From an uncultured Prevotellaceae bacterium (lineage in GTDB: Bacteria; Bacteroidota; Bacteroidia; Bacteroidales; Bacteroidaceae): a stretch of DNA of 64,000 bases. Each line of letters starts with the position of its first letter. The stretch's first letter is position 1. This document shows positions 1 to 7,648 of the stretch, one piece after another. The stretch is taken from positions 124,001-188,000 of the forward strand of contig ONDJ01000001.1 in assembly GCA_900316575.1 (NCBI GenBank), written 5' to 3'. The notes below the pieces were generated by a model that was not told the DNA's origin, searched no databases, and saw only the letters and a program-made list of their open reading frames with translations. Position numbers and translations under genes: made by a program.

Positions 1-229
1 CGCCAAGGCTCAGGGCTGTAATCACGCTGTGGAGGAACACGGCGGGCTGCGTCACGCGGGTTTGCTTCAAGGCTTCGTCCGTGCCTTCAAACATGGTCTG
101 TGTGATGGAGAAACCGAGGATTTCATCGGCTTTGTCGAAATATGCTTTTGCTAATGGGTGCTTCTCGTACAGGTCGCGCCCCATTCCTACAAACTGCGCT
201 CCCTGACCGGGGAAAACGAATGCTTTCAT
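1..229 (-). CDS. fabD: Malonyl-CoA:ACP transacylase FabD, N-terminal part
   Basis: The minus strand opens with an ATG at 229 and reads MKAFVFPGQGAQFVGMGRDL, which is the hallmark N-terminus of FabD. The family's GQGAQ(F/Y)xGMG loop shapes the malonyl-binding pocket. The frame stays open to the window edge for about 76 residues, so the catalytic GHSxGE serine and histidine lie outside the window. FabD loads malonate onto acyl carrier protein for type II fatty acid synthesis in the cytoplasm. It is divergent from metF, and the roughly 255-bp gap between the two starts holds both promoters. Identification is firm from the N-terminus alone; completeness cannot be judged. Confidence 0.93.
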   Translation of the reverse strand, partial: MKAFVFPGQGAQFVGMGRDLYEKHPLAKAYFDKADEILGFSITQTMFEGTDEALKQTRVTQPAVFLHSVITALSLG

Positions 230-444
230 CGTTAAATCTGAAAAAAAGGATTTTAGATAATTGTGTTTGTTTTTACTTTCGGGTGCGAAGATATATCAAC
301 ACGAAAGCTTTAGCAAACAAAACGCGCTTTTTCTTACTTTTCAGCCATGGCATGGTTAGCCGCTTTCCCACGAAAGTGAGCAAAAACGACCGCTAAGTAT
401 AAACAAAACGCTTCGCTTTGTGAGCGAAACCGAATAGTTTTCTT

Positions 445-452
445 TACTTTTG
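445..452 (+). promoter_or_regulatory. Putative -7 promoter element (TACTTTTG) of metF
   Basis: TACTTTTG fits the Bacteroidetes primary sigma -7 consensus TAnnTTTG. A TTTG at 417-420 could be the -33 box, although the spacing is a little long. The metF ATG follows 32 bases downstream. Confidence 0.5.
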
Positions 453-484
453 CGCAGATTTTCATGGCGATAGTTTTCTAAGAG

Positions 485-1435
485 ATGTCACAGATAGGTG
501 TTAAGAGACCTTCGTTTTCGTTTGAGATACTTCCGCCGCTCAAGGGCGCGGGGCTCGACCGTTTGCGCTCGGTGGTAGAAATGCTCCGCGAATTTAATCC
601 TTCCTACATCAACATCACGACGCACAGTTCCGAATATAAATATACGGAGTTGCCAGGTGGGTTGATGCGGCGCACGGTGTTGCGAAGGCGGCCTGGCACA
701 GTGGCAGTGGCAGCGGCTCTGCAATATGAATACGGCATCCAGGTGGTGCCCCACATTCTTTGTCAGGGCTTTACGCGCGAAGAAACGGAATACGTGCTAC
801 TCGACCTCCAGTTTCTGGGCATGACGCACGTGCTTGCCCTGCGCGGCGACAAGGCTCGTGTGCCTCATCTGACTAAGCCCGACCAACCTGCCGACAGCAA
901 CCTACACGCCACCGACCTCATTGCTCAAATCAACGATTTCAACGCCGGGCGATTTATCGACGGCAGCGAGCGCGAGCCCTTGGCCGTGCCTTTCACTTTT
1001 GGCGTGGCCTGCTATCCTGAGAAACACGAGGAAGCACCCAATAGGGAAACAGACCTCGCTTATTTCAAACAGAAAGTGGAACTCGGCGCGAAGTATGGCG
1101 TGACGCAACTCTTCTACGACAACGAGGCTTACTTCAACTTTACGCAACGAGCCCAAGCTGCGGGCATCAATGTTCCCATCATTCCAGGCTTAAAACCTTT
1201 CACCAAGATTTCTCAACTCACCACCATCCCCAAAACGTTCCACTGCTCGCTTCCCGAAGCGCTTGTCAGCGAGGCTGCCAAGTGCAAGACCGACGACGAT
1301 GCACGCTCATTGGGCATAGAATGGGGCATATACCAAGCGCGCGAACTCTTAAGCAAGGGCAACGTTTCGGGTCTGCACTTCTATTCCATGGGAGCAGCCG
1401 AAAGCATTCGCGAAATAGCTCGAGCGATTTTCTAA
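485..1435 (+). CDS. metF: 5,10-methylenetetrahydrofolate reductase
   Basis: This 316-residue FAD-dependent TIM-barrel enzyme reduces 5,10-methylene-THF to 5-methyl-THF, the methyl donor for methionine synthesis. The sequence shows the family's early strand SFEILPP with the catalytic Glu near residue 14, the THSSEY stretch, and LALRGDKA near residue 115, which matches the MetF 'LRGD' signature. The length is usual for bacterial MetF. The ATG at 485 lies 32 bases after a good -7 element and gives a normal N-terminus. The gene is followed after 29 bases by holB on the same strand, so the two are probably co-transcribed. No SAM riboswitch-like structure is obvious upstream. Confidence 0.93.
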   Translation: MSQIGVKRPSFSFEILPPLKGAGLDRLRSVVEMLREFNPSYINITTHSSEYKYTELPGGLMRRTVLRRRPGTVAVAAALQYEYGIQVVPHILCQGFTREETEYVLLDLQFLGMTHVLALRGDKARVPHLTKPDQPADSNLHATDLIAQINDFNAGRFIDGSEREPLAVPFTFGVACYPEKHEEAPNRETDLAYFKQKVELGAKYGVTQLFYDNEAYFNFTQRAQAAGINVPIIPGLKPFTKISQLTTIPKTFHCSLPEALVSEAAKCKTDDDARSLGIEWGIYQARELLSKGNVSGLHFYSMGAAESIREIARAIF

Positions 1436-1464
1436 CCGACACAACTTTTAATCCACCAAAGCCC

Positions 1465-2577
1465 ATGCTCTTCAGCGACGTTATCGGACAAGACGACATA
1501 AAAGCCCAAATGCTCACGCAACTCAGCACACGGCGTATTCCCCATGCCCAGCTCATCAGCGGGCCTGCCGGATGCGGCAAGCTGCCCTTGGCGTTGGCCT
1601 ATGCCACAGCGCTACTGTGTCAAGAACCCGTGGGGGGCGAGGCTTGCGGACATTGTCGCGGATGCAAGATGACGCAAAAATTAGAGCACCCCGACCTCCA
1701 CTTTGTCTTCCCCGTCAAGGAGTCGAAAAAAGTGAGCGACAACCACCTCAGCGAGTGGAAGCAACTACTCTTAGAAACGCCCTATTTTGACACGAAAGAC
1801 TGGTATGCCACACTCGGCGTAACCACCCAACAACCACACATCTACGTGGCCGAGAGCGACCAAATCCTGCGCAAACTGAGCCTCTCCTCCAATCAAGGAG
1901 GTTATCGCGTCGTTATCCTTTGGCACCCCGAGCAAATGATGCCACAAACGGCCAACAAACTCCTCAAGATACTCGAAGAACCCACGCCAGGCACCGCTTT
2001 CCTGCTGGTGAGCGACCATCCCGAATTGTTGCTTGAAACCATCTTGTCGCGATTGGTACGACTGACGTGCAAACCCCTCTCAGAAAGTCAAATCAGCGAA
2101 GCACTCACACTGCGCTACGGCCTTTCAAGCGCCGATGCCACCGCCGTAGCCCGCAGCAGCGACGGGAGTTTCACAAAGGCTCTCGAGCAAGTAACTACCA
2201 GCGGCGAAGAAGTCTTGTTTCTCGACATGTTCAAACTCCTGATGCGCTCAGGTTTTGCCCGCAAGGTGCGCGAACTGCAAACCTGGGCCGACACCATTGC
2301 CGAGTGGGGACGCGAGAAGCAACGGCGCTTTCTGCAATACATGCACCACTTGGTGCGCGAGAGTTTCATCCACAACCTGTCCATCAGTGCGCTGAACTAT
2401 ACCAATCGCGAAGAAAACGAATTTCTCAGCCGCTTTTCGCCCTACGTCAACGAACGCAACGTTGAGGGATTTGCCTCCGAAATAGATGCCGCCATGCGCG
2501 ACATCCGTGGAAACGGCAACGCCAAGATGGTGTTTTTCGACCTCGCACTGCAATGCATCGTCCTGGTCCATAAGTGA
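1465..2577 (+). CDS. holB: DNA polymerase III subunit delta' (HolB-like clamp-loader subunit)
   Basis: A 370-residue AAA+ protein of the clamp-loader family. It begins MLFSDVIGQDDIKAQM, has a P-loop GPAGCGK (with Leu in place of the usual Thr/Ser after Lys), and then a four-cysteine zinc module (C-G-H-C-x-x-C) typical of delta' and tau/gamma. The sensor stretch LLKILEEPTPGT is diagnostic for delta'. It loads the sliding clamp at the replication fork. The same frame stays open upstream inside metF, but the conserved N-terminus supports the ATG at 1465, placed just after metF ends. The altered P-loop agrees with delta' usually being unable to hydrolyse ATP; that link is inference. Confidence 0.9.
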   Translation: MLFSDVIGQDDIKAQMLTQLSTRRIPHAQLISGPAGCGKLPLALAYATALLCQEPVGGEACGHCRGCKMTQKLEHPDLHFVFPVKESKKVSDNHLSEWKQLLLETPYFDTKDWYATLGVTTQQPHIYVAESDQILRKLSLSSNQGGYRVVILWHPEQMMPQTANKLLKILEEPTPGTAFLLVSDHPELLLETILSRLVRLTCKPLSESQISEALTLRYGLSSADATAVARSSDGSFTKALEQVTTSGEEVLFLDMFKLLMRSGFARKVRELQTWADTIAEWGREKQRRFLQYMHHLVRESFIHNLSISALNYTNREENEFLSRFSPYVNERNVEGFASEIDAAMRDIRGNGNAKMVFFDLALQCIVLVHK

Positions 2578-2694
2578 TAGGTTAAAGGTTGAGAACGCTG
2601 GGAATGCTCTGAATACTCCGAGAACTCTGAATATCCGAAAACCGCCGCAAACTTTAAACTATAAACGCTAAACTATAAACGCAAAACTATCTAT
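2578..2694. repeat. Intergenic repeat, CCGCCGC-core family, degenerate copy
   Basis: The gap holds a TTAAAG-rich left half, a core CCGCCGCAAACTTTAAAC at 2642-2659, and AAACTATAAACGC repeated twice. It resembles the copies at 42.2 and 43.2 kb, which carry CCGCCGCACC followed by TTTAACCT. The arms here have drifted. Confidence 0.4.
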
Positions 2695-3825
2695 ATGCAC
2701 ACCGACAATTGTCCATATATCTCAGGAGATAACCACGCAGGCCTTTGTGCCGCATCGGTATCTTCAAGCAACAAACAACTCAATGCCTACGACTATCTGG
2801 CTGGTACGCCGGGCAATCTGGATGCCTGCAATCTCGTAGAAGTGCAATTCAAGAACACACGCAAAGCCTTCTTCGTCAACGACAACCACCTCAGCCTCGC
2901 CAAAGGCGACATCGTGGCCGTAGAAGCCAGCCCCGGGCACGACATAGGCATCGTGTCGCTCACTGGCTCATTGGTGCGCCGACAGATAGAAAAAGCAGGC
3001 TTCAAGAATCCGCCCGAACTGCGGCGCATCTATCGCAAGGCACGCTCGTTGGACATCGACAAGTGGCACGAATCCAGAGCCTTGGAACAAGACACCATGA
3101 TACAAGCTCGCGAAATGGCACGCGACCTGGGCTTGCAAATGAAAATTGGCGACGTAGAGTACCAAGGCGATGGGCAGAAAGCCATATTCTACTACATAGC
3201 CGACGGGCGCGTGGATTTTCGCCAACTCATACGCGTCTTGGCTGATGCTTTCCGAGTGCGTATCGAAATGCGCCAGATAGGAGCCCGCCAGGAAGCAGGA
3301 CGCATCGGCGGCTTCGGCCCCTGCGGACGCGAACTTTGCTGCGCTACGTGGATAACGCGTTTCAACAGCGTATCAACCACCGCAGCACGCTTTCAAGACA
3401 TAGCCCCCAACCCGCAGAAACTCGCCGGACAATGCGCCAAACTCAAGTGCTGCCTCAACTACGAAGTGGACCAATACATCGAAGCCGCACGCAAACTGCC
3501 CAGTCGCGAGATAGAACTCGAAACAAAAGATGCCACCTACTATTTCTTCAAGGCCGACATCCTTTCGGGCATGGTGTCCTACAGCACCGATCGCCGCCTT
3601 GCCACCAACCTTTGCACCATTCCCTGCGAGCGCGCCTTTGAAATCATTCGCATGAACCGCGAAGGCCTGCAACCCGAACACATAGAGCGCGAGGCCGATT
3701 TCAAACCCAAAGCCAGCAACGACCTGCTCGACGAACAAAGCCTCACACGCTTTGACCAAAAAGCCGCCTCCTCCAAGAAACAAAACCGAGGACGCAAAAA
3801 CCGCCAAAACCGCCGCAGAAACTAA
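2695..3825 (+). CDS. ricT: PSP1 / RicT-like protein
   Basis: A 376-residue protein with a PSP1 C-terminal-type domain. The stretch RIGGFGPCGRELCCATW (around residues 202-218) and, 30-odd residues later, CAKLKCCLNYE carry the paired cysteines that mark the RicT/YaaT family. In Bacillus this family forms an iron-sulfur complex that affects RNA processing and phosphorelays. In Bacteroidetes the role is not established. The C-terminus is a basic, unstructured tail rich in Lys, Arg and Asn. The gene precedes gldH, an order that recurs in Bacteroidales. The ATG at 2695 follows a repeat-type intergenic region. Domain assignment is firm, the cellular role is uncertain. Confidence 0.85.
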   Translation: MHTDNCPYISGDNHAGLCAASVSSSNKQLNAYDYLAGTPGNLDACNLVEVQFKNTRKAFFVNDNHLSLAKGDIVAVEASPGHDIGIVSLTGSLVRRQIEKAGFKNPPELRRIYRKARSLDIDKWHESRALEQDTMIQAREMARDLGLQMKIGDVEYQGDGQKAIFYYIADGRVDFRQLIRVLADAFRVRIEMRQIGARQEAGRIGGFGPCGRELCCATWITRFNSVSTTAARFQDIAPNPQKLAGQCAKLKCCLNYEVDQYIEAARKLPSREIELETKDATYYFFKADILSGMVSYSTDRRLATNLCTIPCERAFEIIRMNREGLQPEHIEREADFKPKASNDLLDEQSLTRFDQKAASSKKQNRGRKNRQNRRRN

Positions 3826-3835
3826 TTGTATCTGA

Positions 3836-3897
3836 CACTATTGGACAATTTAGCGGACGATTTGAAGCGCTGCGGTAAATTGTAAATTGTCAAATAA
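3836..3897. repeat. Intergenic palindromic repeat with ACAATTT arms, short copy
   Basis: The arms GACAATTTA (3844-3852) and TAAATTGTC (3883-3891) are perfect inverted repeats around a GC-richer centre containing GCGCTGCGG. It belongs with the better copies at 4919-5003 and 6318-6412. It may act as a terminator or mRNA end structure between ricT and gldH. Confidence 0.5.
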
Positions 3898-3908
3898 AAG
3901 GGTTGCTC

Positions 3909-4439
3909 ATGTGTCGAGTCTTTCACAGCGCAGTAATATGCATCATCGCCCTGCTACTTTCAGCCTGCGGGCGGGAGCCAGCATTTAGCGAGTTCTGCGT
4001 GCTCTCGTCCGATGGTTGGGCCGACACCACTGCCCTCCATTTCCAGAGCGACACGCTTGCTCCAGGCACCTACATCGTAAACCTATCCGTGCGTTGCCGA
4101 GTGGCTCAAAGTTATCCTTACAAAAAACTTGCCCTCCTACTCCAATACATAGCCGACACTTGCAACGCGGATACCATTTCAGCCCTCACACCCAAACATC
4201 CCACAGCCACCGCTCCTCACACCGCCCTACGCCCCCTACGCACCAAGACCGTAACCCTCCCCTTAGCCGTGGGCAGCAGAGAACTCCTCGGCAAAGGCCT
4301 CGCCCTGCGCGACACATGGCACACTGCCGATACGCTCCATCTTGCCGACACCACCTGCCTGACCATCAACATACGCCACCAAATGCACTCCACCTCCCTC
4401 GCAGGTATTGAGGCTATAGGAGTTTTTCTTGAAAAATAA
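3909..4439 (+). CDS. gldH: Gliding-motility-associated lipoprotein GldH family
   Basis: A 176-residue lipoprotein with a hydrophobic leader ending ALLLSAC, a lipobox with the Cys near residue 20. The mature part has GW near its start, a run of beta-type residues with SYPYKKLALLLQ, and a C-terminal motif IRHQMHSTSLAGIEAIGV, all matching GldH. GldH is needed for gliding and T9SS function in Flavobacterium, but it is also common in non-motile Bacteroidales. Its position right after the PSP1 gene is the usual one. An earlier TTG at 3903 is in frame, but the ATG at 3909 is preferred. The middle segment (about residues 90-115) is rich in Pro, Thr and His and looks unconserved. Confidence 0.75.
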   Translation: MCRVFHSAVICIIALLLSACGREPAFSEFCVLSSDGWADTTALHFQSDTLAPGTYIVNLSVRCRVAQSYPYKKLALLLQYIADTCNADTISALTPKHPTATAPHTALRPLRTKTVTLPLAVGSRELLGKGLALRDTWHTADTLHLADTTCLTINIRHQMHSTSLAGIEAIGVFLEK

Positions 4440-4755
4440 AGCGCCTGCGCCGCGAAACACCCCGCCTGCGCCAAGTTGCAAGGCAGAAAGCCATAATTGC
4501 TTTGGACAAAAAAACAAATCCAAGGCAGTAAACCAGCGAAATGAAGCGAATTAACAAATATTCACTATCAAACTATCAGTCTTTCAGTTAAAAACAAAGG
4601 TGTACCTACCTCTCTAATTCTTATACTATATACTATATAACTAATTAATATATAATAATATATATATAAAGTAACCTAAGTTATGGGAGGTACATACTAG
4701 TCTGATAGTGATAGTACGAACAGAAACTATTTTTTTTCTCCAAAGCCATACTACT
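4440..4755. other. AT-rich intergenic stretch, no gene seen
   Basis: About 315 bases follow gldH. The second half (about 4615-4680) is almost pure A/T with short TATA runs. An imperfect inverted relation exists between GTGTACCTACCTC and GGGAGGTACATAC on its two sides. This is probably the former upstream region of the DUF3987 gene whose 5' fragment follows. Confidence 0.4.
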
Positions 4756-4971
4756 ATGATGAAATTCGATATTTTTTCCAAGAGCATCCCCGCGATGCCA
4801 GCCACCGGCGAGGGCACTGAGGTTATCAACTTCATTCTGCAGAACGCATCCGAAGACATGCGCCAGCCCCTTGCTTCGATGATGTTCCCAGCCTTGGCAA
4901 CGCACGTGAACACATTGGACTATTTGACTATTTACAATTTGACAATTTGCACGCCCGTAACTGCCGCTTAA
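4756..4971 (+). pseudogene. 5' fragment of a DUF3987-type mobile-element gene
   Basis: From the paired ATGs at 4756/4759 the frame reads MKFDIFSKSIPAMPATGEGT and continues with VINFILQNASEDMRQPL, which I recognise as the N-terminus of DUF3987 proteins of Bacteroidales mobile elements (primase/helicase-associated, often beside a VirE-N-type module and HU-like gene). Similarity runs for roughly 54 residues to about 4917. The frame then passes into the intergenic palindromic repeat and stops at 4971. The rest of the gene, normally several hundred residues, is missing, so this is a dead remnant. It is recognised from memory of the family; a protein search would settle it. Confidence 0.65.
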
Positions 4972-5003
4972 ATAGTCTAATTGTAAATTGTCAAATTGGC
5001 AAA
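4919..5003. repeat. Intergenic palindromic repeat, CACGCCCGTA core
   Basis: The arms CAATTTGACAATTT (4935-4948) and AAATTGTCAAATTG (4985-4998) pair perfectly over 14 bases. Between them lies the core CACGCCCGTAACTGCCGC (4950-4967), which matches the copy at 6358-6375 in 16 of 18 bases. It sits exactly where the DUF3987 fragment breaks off, and 3' of the convergent DEAD-box gene. Confidence 0.65.
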
Positions 5004-5044
5004 TTTTGTGTGCGTACAGAATACTACAATCGGGGCTTCGTTGT

Positions 5045-6316
5045 TTATTTTCGAGGCTCTTTTTTATTTCTTTTTTGCGCGTCATTGCCGCGTTTTTTCC
5101 GACGACCTTGAAAACCTGCCCGCTTTCGTCCACGGGTACGACCGTAAGCCTGCTGTTTTTTTATCTCATCCGCCGTAGGAGGCTGCAATCCATCGGGCAG
5201 CGGGGCACGTGGCACTTGCTTCTCGAGCAGTTTTTCAATCTTATGGAGCGCGGGCATATCGCTTTCGCCAACGAGTGTAAGAGCCTGCCCCCTGCGTCCG
5301 GCGCGGGCGGTGCGGCCAATGCGGTGGACATAGTCTTCAGCCTCACGCGGACAATCGTAGTTAATAACCATCGTTACGTCGTCGATGTCAATGCCGCGCG
5401 AAACGATGTCGGTGGCTGCGAGGATATCGATTTGTCCGGCCTTGAAGCGTAGCATCACTTGGTCGCGCTCGTGTTGGTCGAGGTCGCTGTGCATGGCTTC
5501 GATGTTGAAACCTGCACGTTTGAGCAGAATGTGGAGTTCCTTGACCTTGGTTTTCTTTGAGGCAAAAAGGATGACGCGCTCAGGACGCTGGTCTTCGAAG
5601 ATGCGGCGCAGAATGTAGTCCTTATCTCGTTCGCGGCAGATATAAACGCGCTGTTCGATGCCTTCGGCGGGTTTGCTCACAGCAATGCGCACCTCTACGG
5701 GATTGTTCATAATGGTGCGAGCAAGTTGGCGTATTTTCTCGGGCATGGTGGCCGAAAAGAGCACGGTTTGCCGCCCTTGCTTGGGCATTTGGCTGACGAT
5801 GCGCAGGATATCGTCGCTGAAGCCCATGTCGAGCATACGGTCGGCTTCGTCGAGAACAAGATGGGTGGTGCGCGAGAGGTCGAGCGTTCCGAGGTCGATA
5901 TGGGTGAGCAGGCGACCAGGTGTGGCTATGACGATGTCGGCTCCCTGAGAGAGGGCTTTGCGCTCTGTTTCATAGCGTATGCCGTCGTTTCCGCCATAGA
6001 TGGCCACACCACGTGGCTGCATGTAGTAGCCAAAGCCCTCGAGTGCTTGGTCGATTTGGCGAGCCAGTTCGCGGGTGGGTGCCATCACGAGTATGTTTAC
6101 TGCGTCGACAGGATGCTCTTCGCGCTGCAAGCGTGTGAGTAGCGGCAGGAGATAGGCGGCGGTTTTGCCTGTGCCTGTTTGGGCTATGCCTATCACGTCG
6201 CGCCCTTGAAGGAGTGGGGGAATGCATTGCTCCTGAATGGGCGTGCACGTTTCGAAGTGCATGTCGTAGAGCGCATCGAGTATGTCTTCGGAAAGTGGGA
6301 GGTCTTCGAATAACAT
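5045..6316 (-). CDS. DEAD-box RNA helicase, RhlE-like
   Basis: A 423-residue DEAD-box helicase that uses ATP to remodel RNA duplexes, for example in ribosome assembly or mRNA decay. The motifs are in order: Q motif region, Walker A AQTGTGKT (45-52), PTRELA (80-85), TPGR, DEAD (156-159), SAT (188-190), and in the second RecA domain the GIDID and HRIGRTARAG motifs. The last 40 or so residues are a Lys/Arg-rich tail, probably an RNA-binding extension. The organisation matches RhlE-type proteins of Bacteroidetes. It is flanked on both sides by copies of the same palindromic repeat, and is divergent in function from its neighbour lptG, which lies upstream on the same strand. Confidence 0.92.
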   Translation of the reverse strand: MLFEDLPLSEDILDALYDMHFETCTPIQEQCIPPLLQGRDVIGIAQTGTGKTAAYLLPLLTRLQREEHPVDAVNILVMAPTRELARQIDQALEGFGYYMQPRGVAIYGGNDGIRYETERKALSQGADIVIATPGRLLTHIDLGTLDLSRTTHLVLDEADRMLDMGFSDDILRIVSQMPKQGRQTVLFSATMPEKIRQLARTIMNNPVEVRIAVSKPAEGIEQRVYICRERDKDYILRRIFEDQRPERVILFASKKTKVKELHILLKRAGFNIEAMHSDLDQHERDQVMLRFKAGQIDILAATDIVSRGIDIDDVTMVINYDCPREAEDYVHRIGRTARAGRRGQALTLVGESDMPALHKIEKLLEKQVPRAPLPDGLQPPTADEIKKQQAYGRTRGRKRAGFQGRRKKRGNDAQKRNKKEPRK

Positions 6317-6317
6317 C

Positions 6318-6412
6318 TTATTATTTACAATTTTACAATTTACTATTTGACAATTTACACGCCCGTACCTACCGCAGAATAGTAAAATTGTAAATAGTCC
6401 AATTGTCCAATG
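6318..6412. repeat. Intergenic palindromic repeat, CACGCCCGTA core
   Basis: The arms TTTACAATTTTAC (6324-6336) and GTAAAATTGTAAA (6382-6394) are perfect over 13 bases, around the core CACGCCCGTACCTACCGC (6358-6375). The arm sequences differ from the 4.9-kb copy while pairing is kept, which suggests the fold is under selection. Confidence 0.65.
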
Positions 6413-6415
6413 TTT

Positions 6416-7606
6416 CTATTGTGGCGTGCGTTTATACAAGACGAAGGCTATCAGCGCAAAGAGGATATTGGGTATCCACGCTGCAAGGATAGGCGGCCAT
6501 CCGCCGTTCACCGCAAACGACGCTGACACGGTTTGGAAAAGTATGTACGAGAAACTCAGTGCCAGACCTATGCCGATGCTTGTACCCATTCCCCCACCCT
6601 TACGTTTCTCGCTGCTGAGCGAAACGCCGATGAGCGTCAATATGAATGCGGCAAAGGGCATAGCGAAGCGTTTGTGGTATTCCACTTCAAAGGCTTGAAG
6701 CCCAGCGACTCCGCGCTCTTTTTGTCGCGATATGTAGCGGCGCAGTTCGGGCGAGGTCATGGTCTCTTGCTGCTTGCGGGTATTGATGAGGTCGGCAGGC
6801 TCAATGGTGATGGTGCTGTCGAGCGACTCGTGATAGGTCACTTTCTCTTTCATGCCGTTGAACGTACGAATTTGCACACTGCGCAGCGTCCAGTGGTATT
6901 TGTGGGAGGAAAGTGTGTCGTATTGCACTTGTTGGGCTGTGAGGTGCGAAATGAGTTTCTTGTCCTTGAACTTATCGAGCGAAAAGCCATATCCACTGCG
7001 GGTTTCGTTGTCGAAATGCTGCAAATAGGCCACTACGCCCTTTTCTACTTGGAGTTGTATGTTCTCGGCAGTGGTGATTTTCTTTTTCTTCACGTAAGTA
7101 TTTTCAAAATCCACGCGCGCCACATTGCCCCTCGGTATCACATAAAGCCCCAGCAAGAGCGTTATCACGGCAATAAGCGTGGCCGAAAACATATAGGGCC
7201 GCAGCAATCGCCGAAAACTCATGCCCGTGCTCTTCATCGCTATTATCTCGCTGCCGTCTGCAAGTTTGGACGTAAAGAATATCACGGCGATAAACACAAA
7301 CAACGGGCTGAACAAGTTGACGAAATAGGGCACGAAGTTCAGATAGTAGTCCACGACGATGGCCCGCAGCGGCGCGTGCGAAGCCGAAATCTTGTCAATC
7401 TTTTCGTTGAAGTCAAAGATTACACAGATGGCTATGATGATTAACAAGAGAAAAAAATACGTTCCCAAAAACTTCCCGATGATATAGCGGTCAATGCGCT
7501 TAATGCCCATAAAGTCCCAAAGCGCCCCTACCTCAAGTTTTCTAAACTTTGAGAAACGCTGGCGTATTGCGCGGTATGCGGCCTTCACTTGGCGGGGGAA
7601 TTTCAT
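6416..7606 (-). CDS. lptG: LptF/LptG-family LPS export permease
   Basis: A 396-residue inner-membrane permease of the YjgP/YjgQ family. A cytoplasmic N-terminal stretch precedes IIGKFLGTYFFLLLIIIAIC, the first membrane helix, followed by two more helices (about residues 95-150). A long periplasmic beta-jellyroll domain with the EKGVVAYLQHF region comes next, and then three C-terminal helices ending in FALIAFVLYKR. LptF/G with LptB export lipopolysaccharide from the inner membrane. Bacteroidetes often have one such gene next to tgt, as here (tgt lies 42 bases upstream on the same strand). Choosing G rather than F is by similarity of position and is not certain. Confidence 0.85.
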   Translation of the reverse strand: MKFPRQVKAAYRAIRQRFSKFRKLEVGALWDFMGIKRIDRYIIGKFLGTYFFLLLIIIAICVIFDFNEKIDKISASHAPLRAIVVDYYLNFVPYFVNLFSPLFVFIAVIFFTSKLADGSEIIAMKSTGMSFRRLLRPYMFSATLIAVITLLLGLYVIPRGNVARVDFENTYVKKKKITTAENIQLQVEKGVVAYLQHFDNETRSGYGFSLDKFKDKKLISHLTAQQVQYDTLSSHKYHWTLRSVQIRTFNGMKEKVTYHESLDSTITIEPADLINTRKQQETMTSPELRRYISRQKERGVAGLQAFEVEYHKRFAMPFAAFILTLIGVSLSSEKRKGGGMGTSIGIGLALSFSYILFQTVSASFAVNGGWPPILAAWIPNILFALIAFVLYKRTPQ

Positions 7607-7648
7607 CGTTTGTTTCTTAGGAAGCGTGTGCTATACCTTATATATATA

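Noticed and set aside
1282-1464. N-terminal extension of delta' into metF
   Set aside because: The extra 61 residues overlap metF and show no similarity; the conserved N-terminus begins at 1465.
6533-7444. 303-codon plus-strand frame antisense to lptG
   Set aside because: It mirrors the lptG coding sequence; the permease has full family structure and this frame has none.
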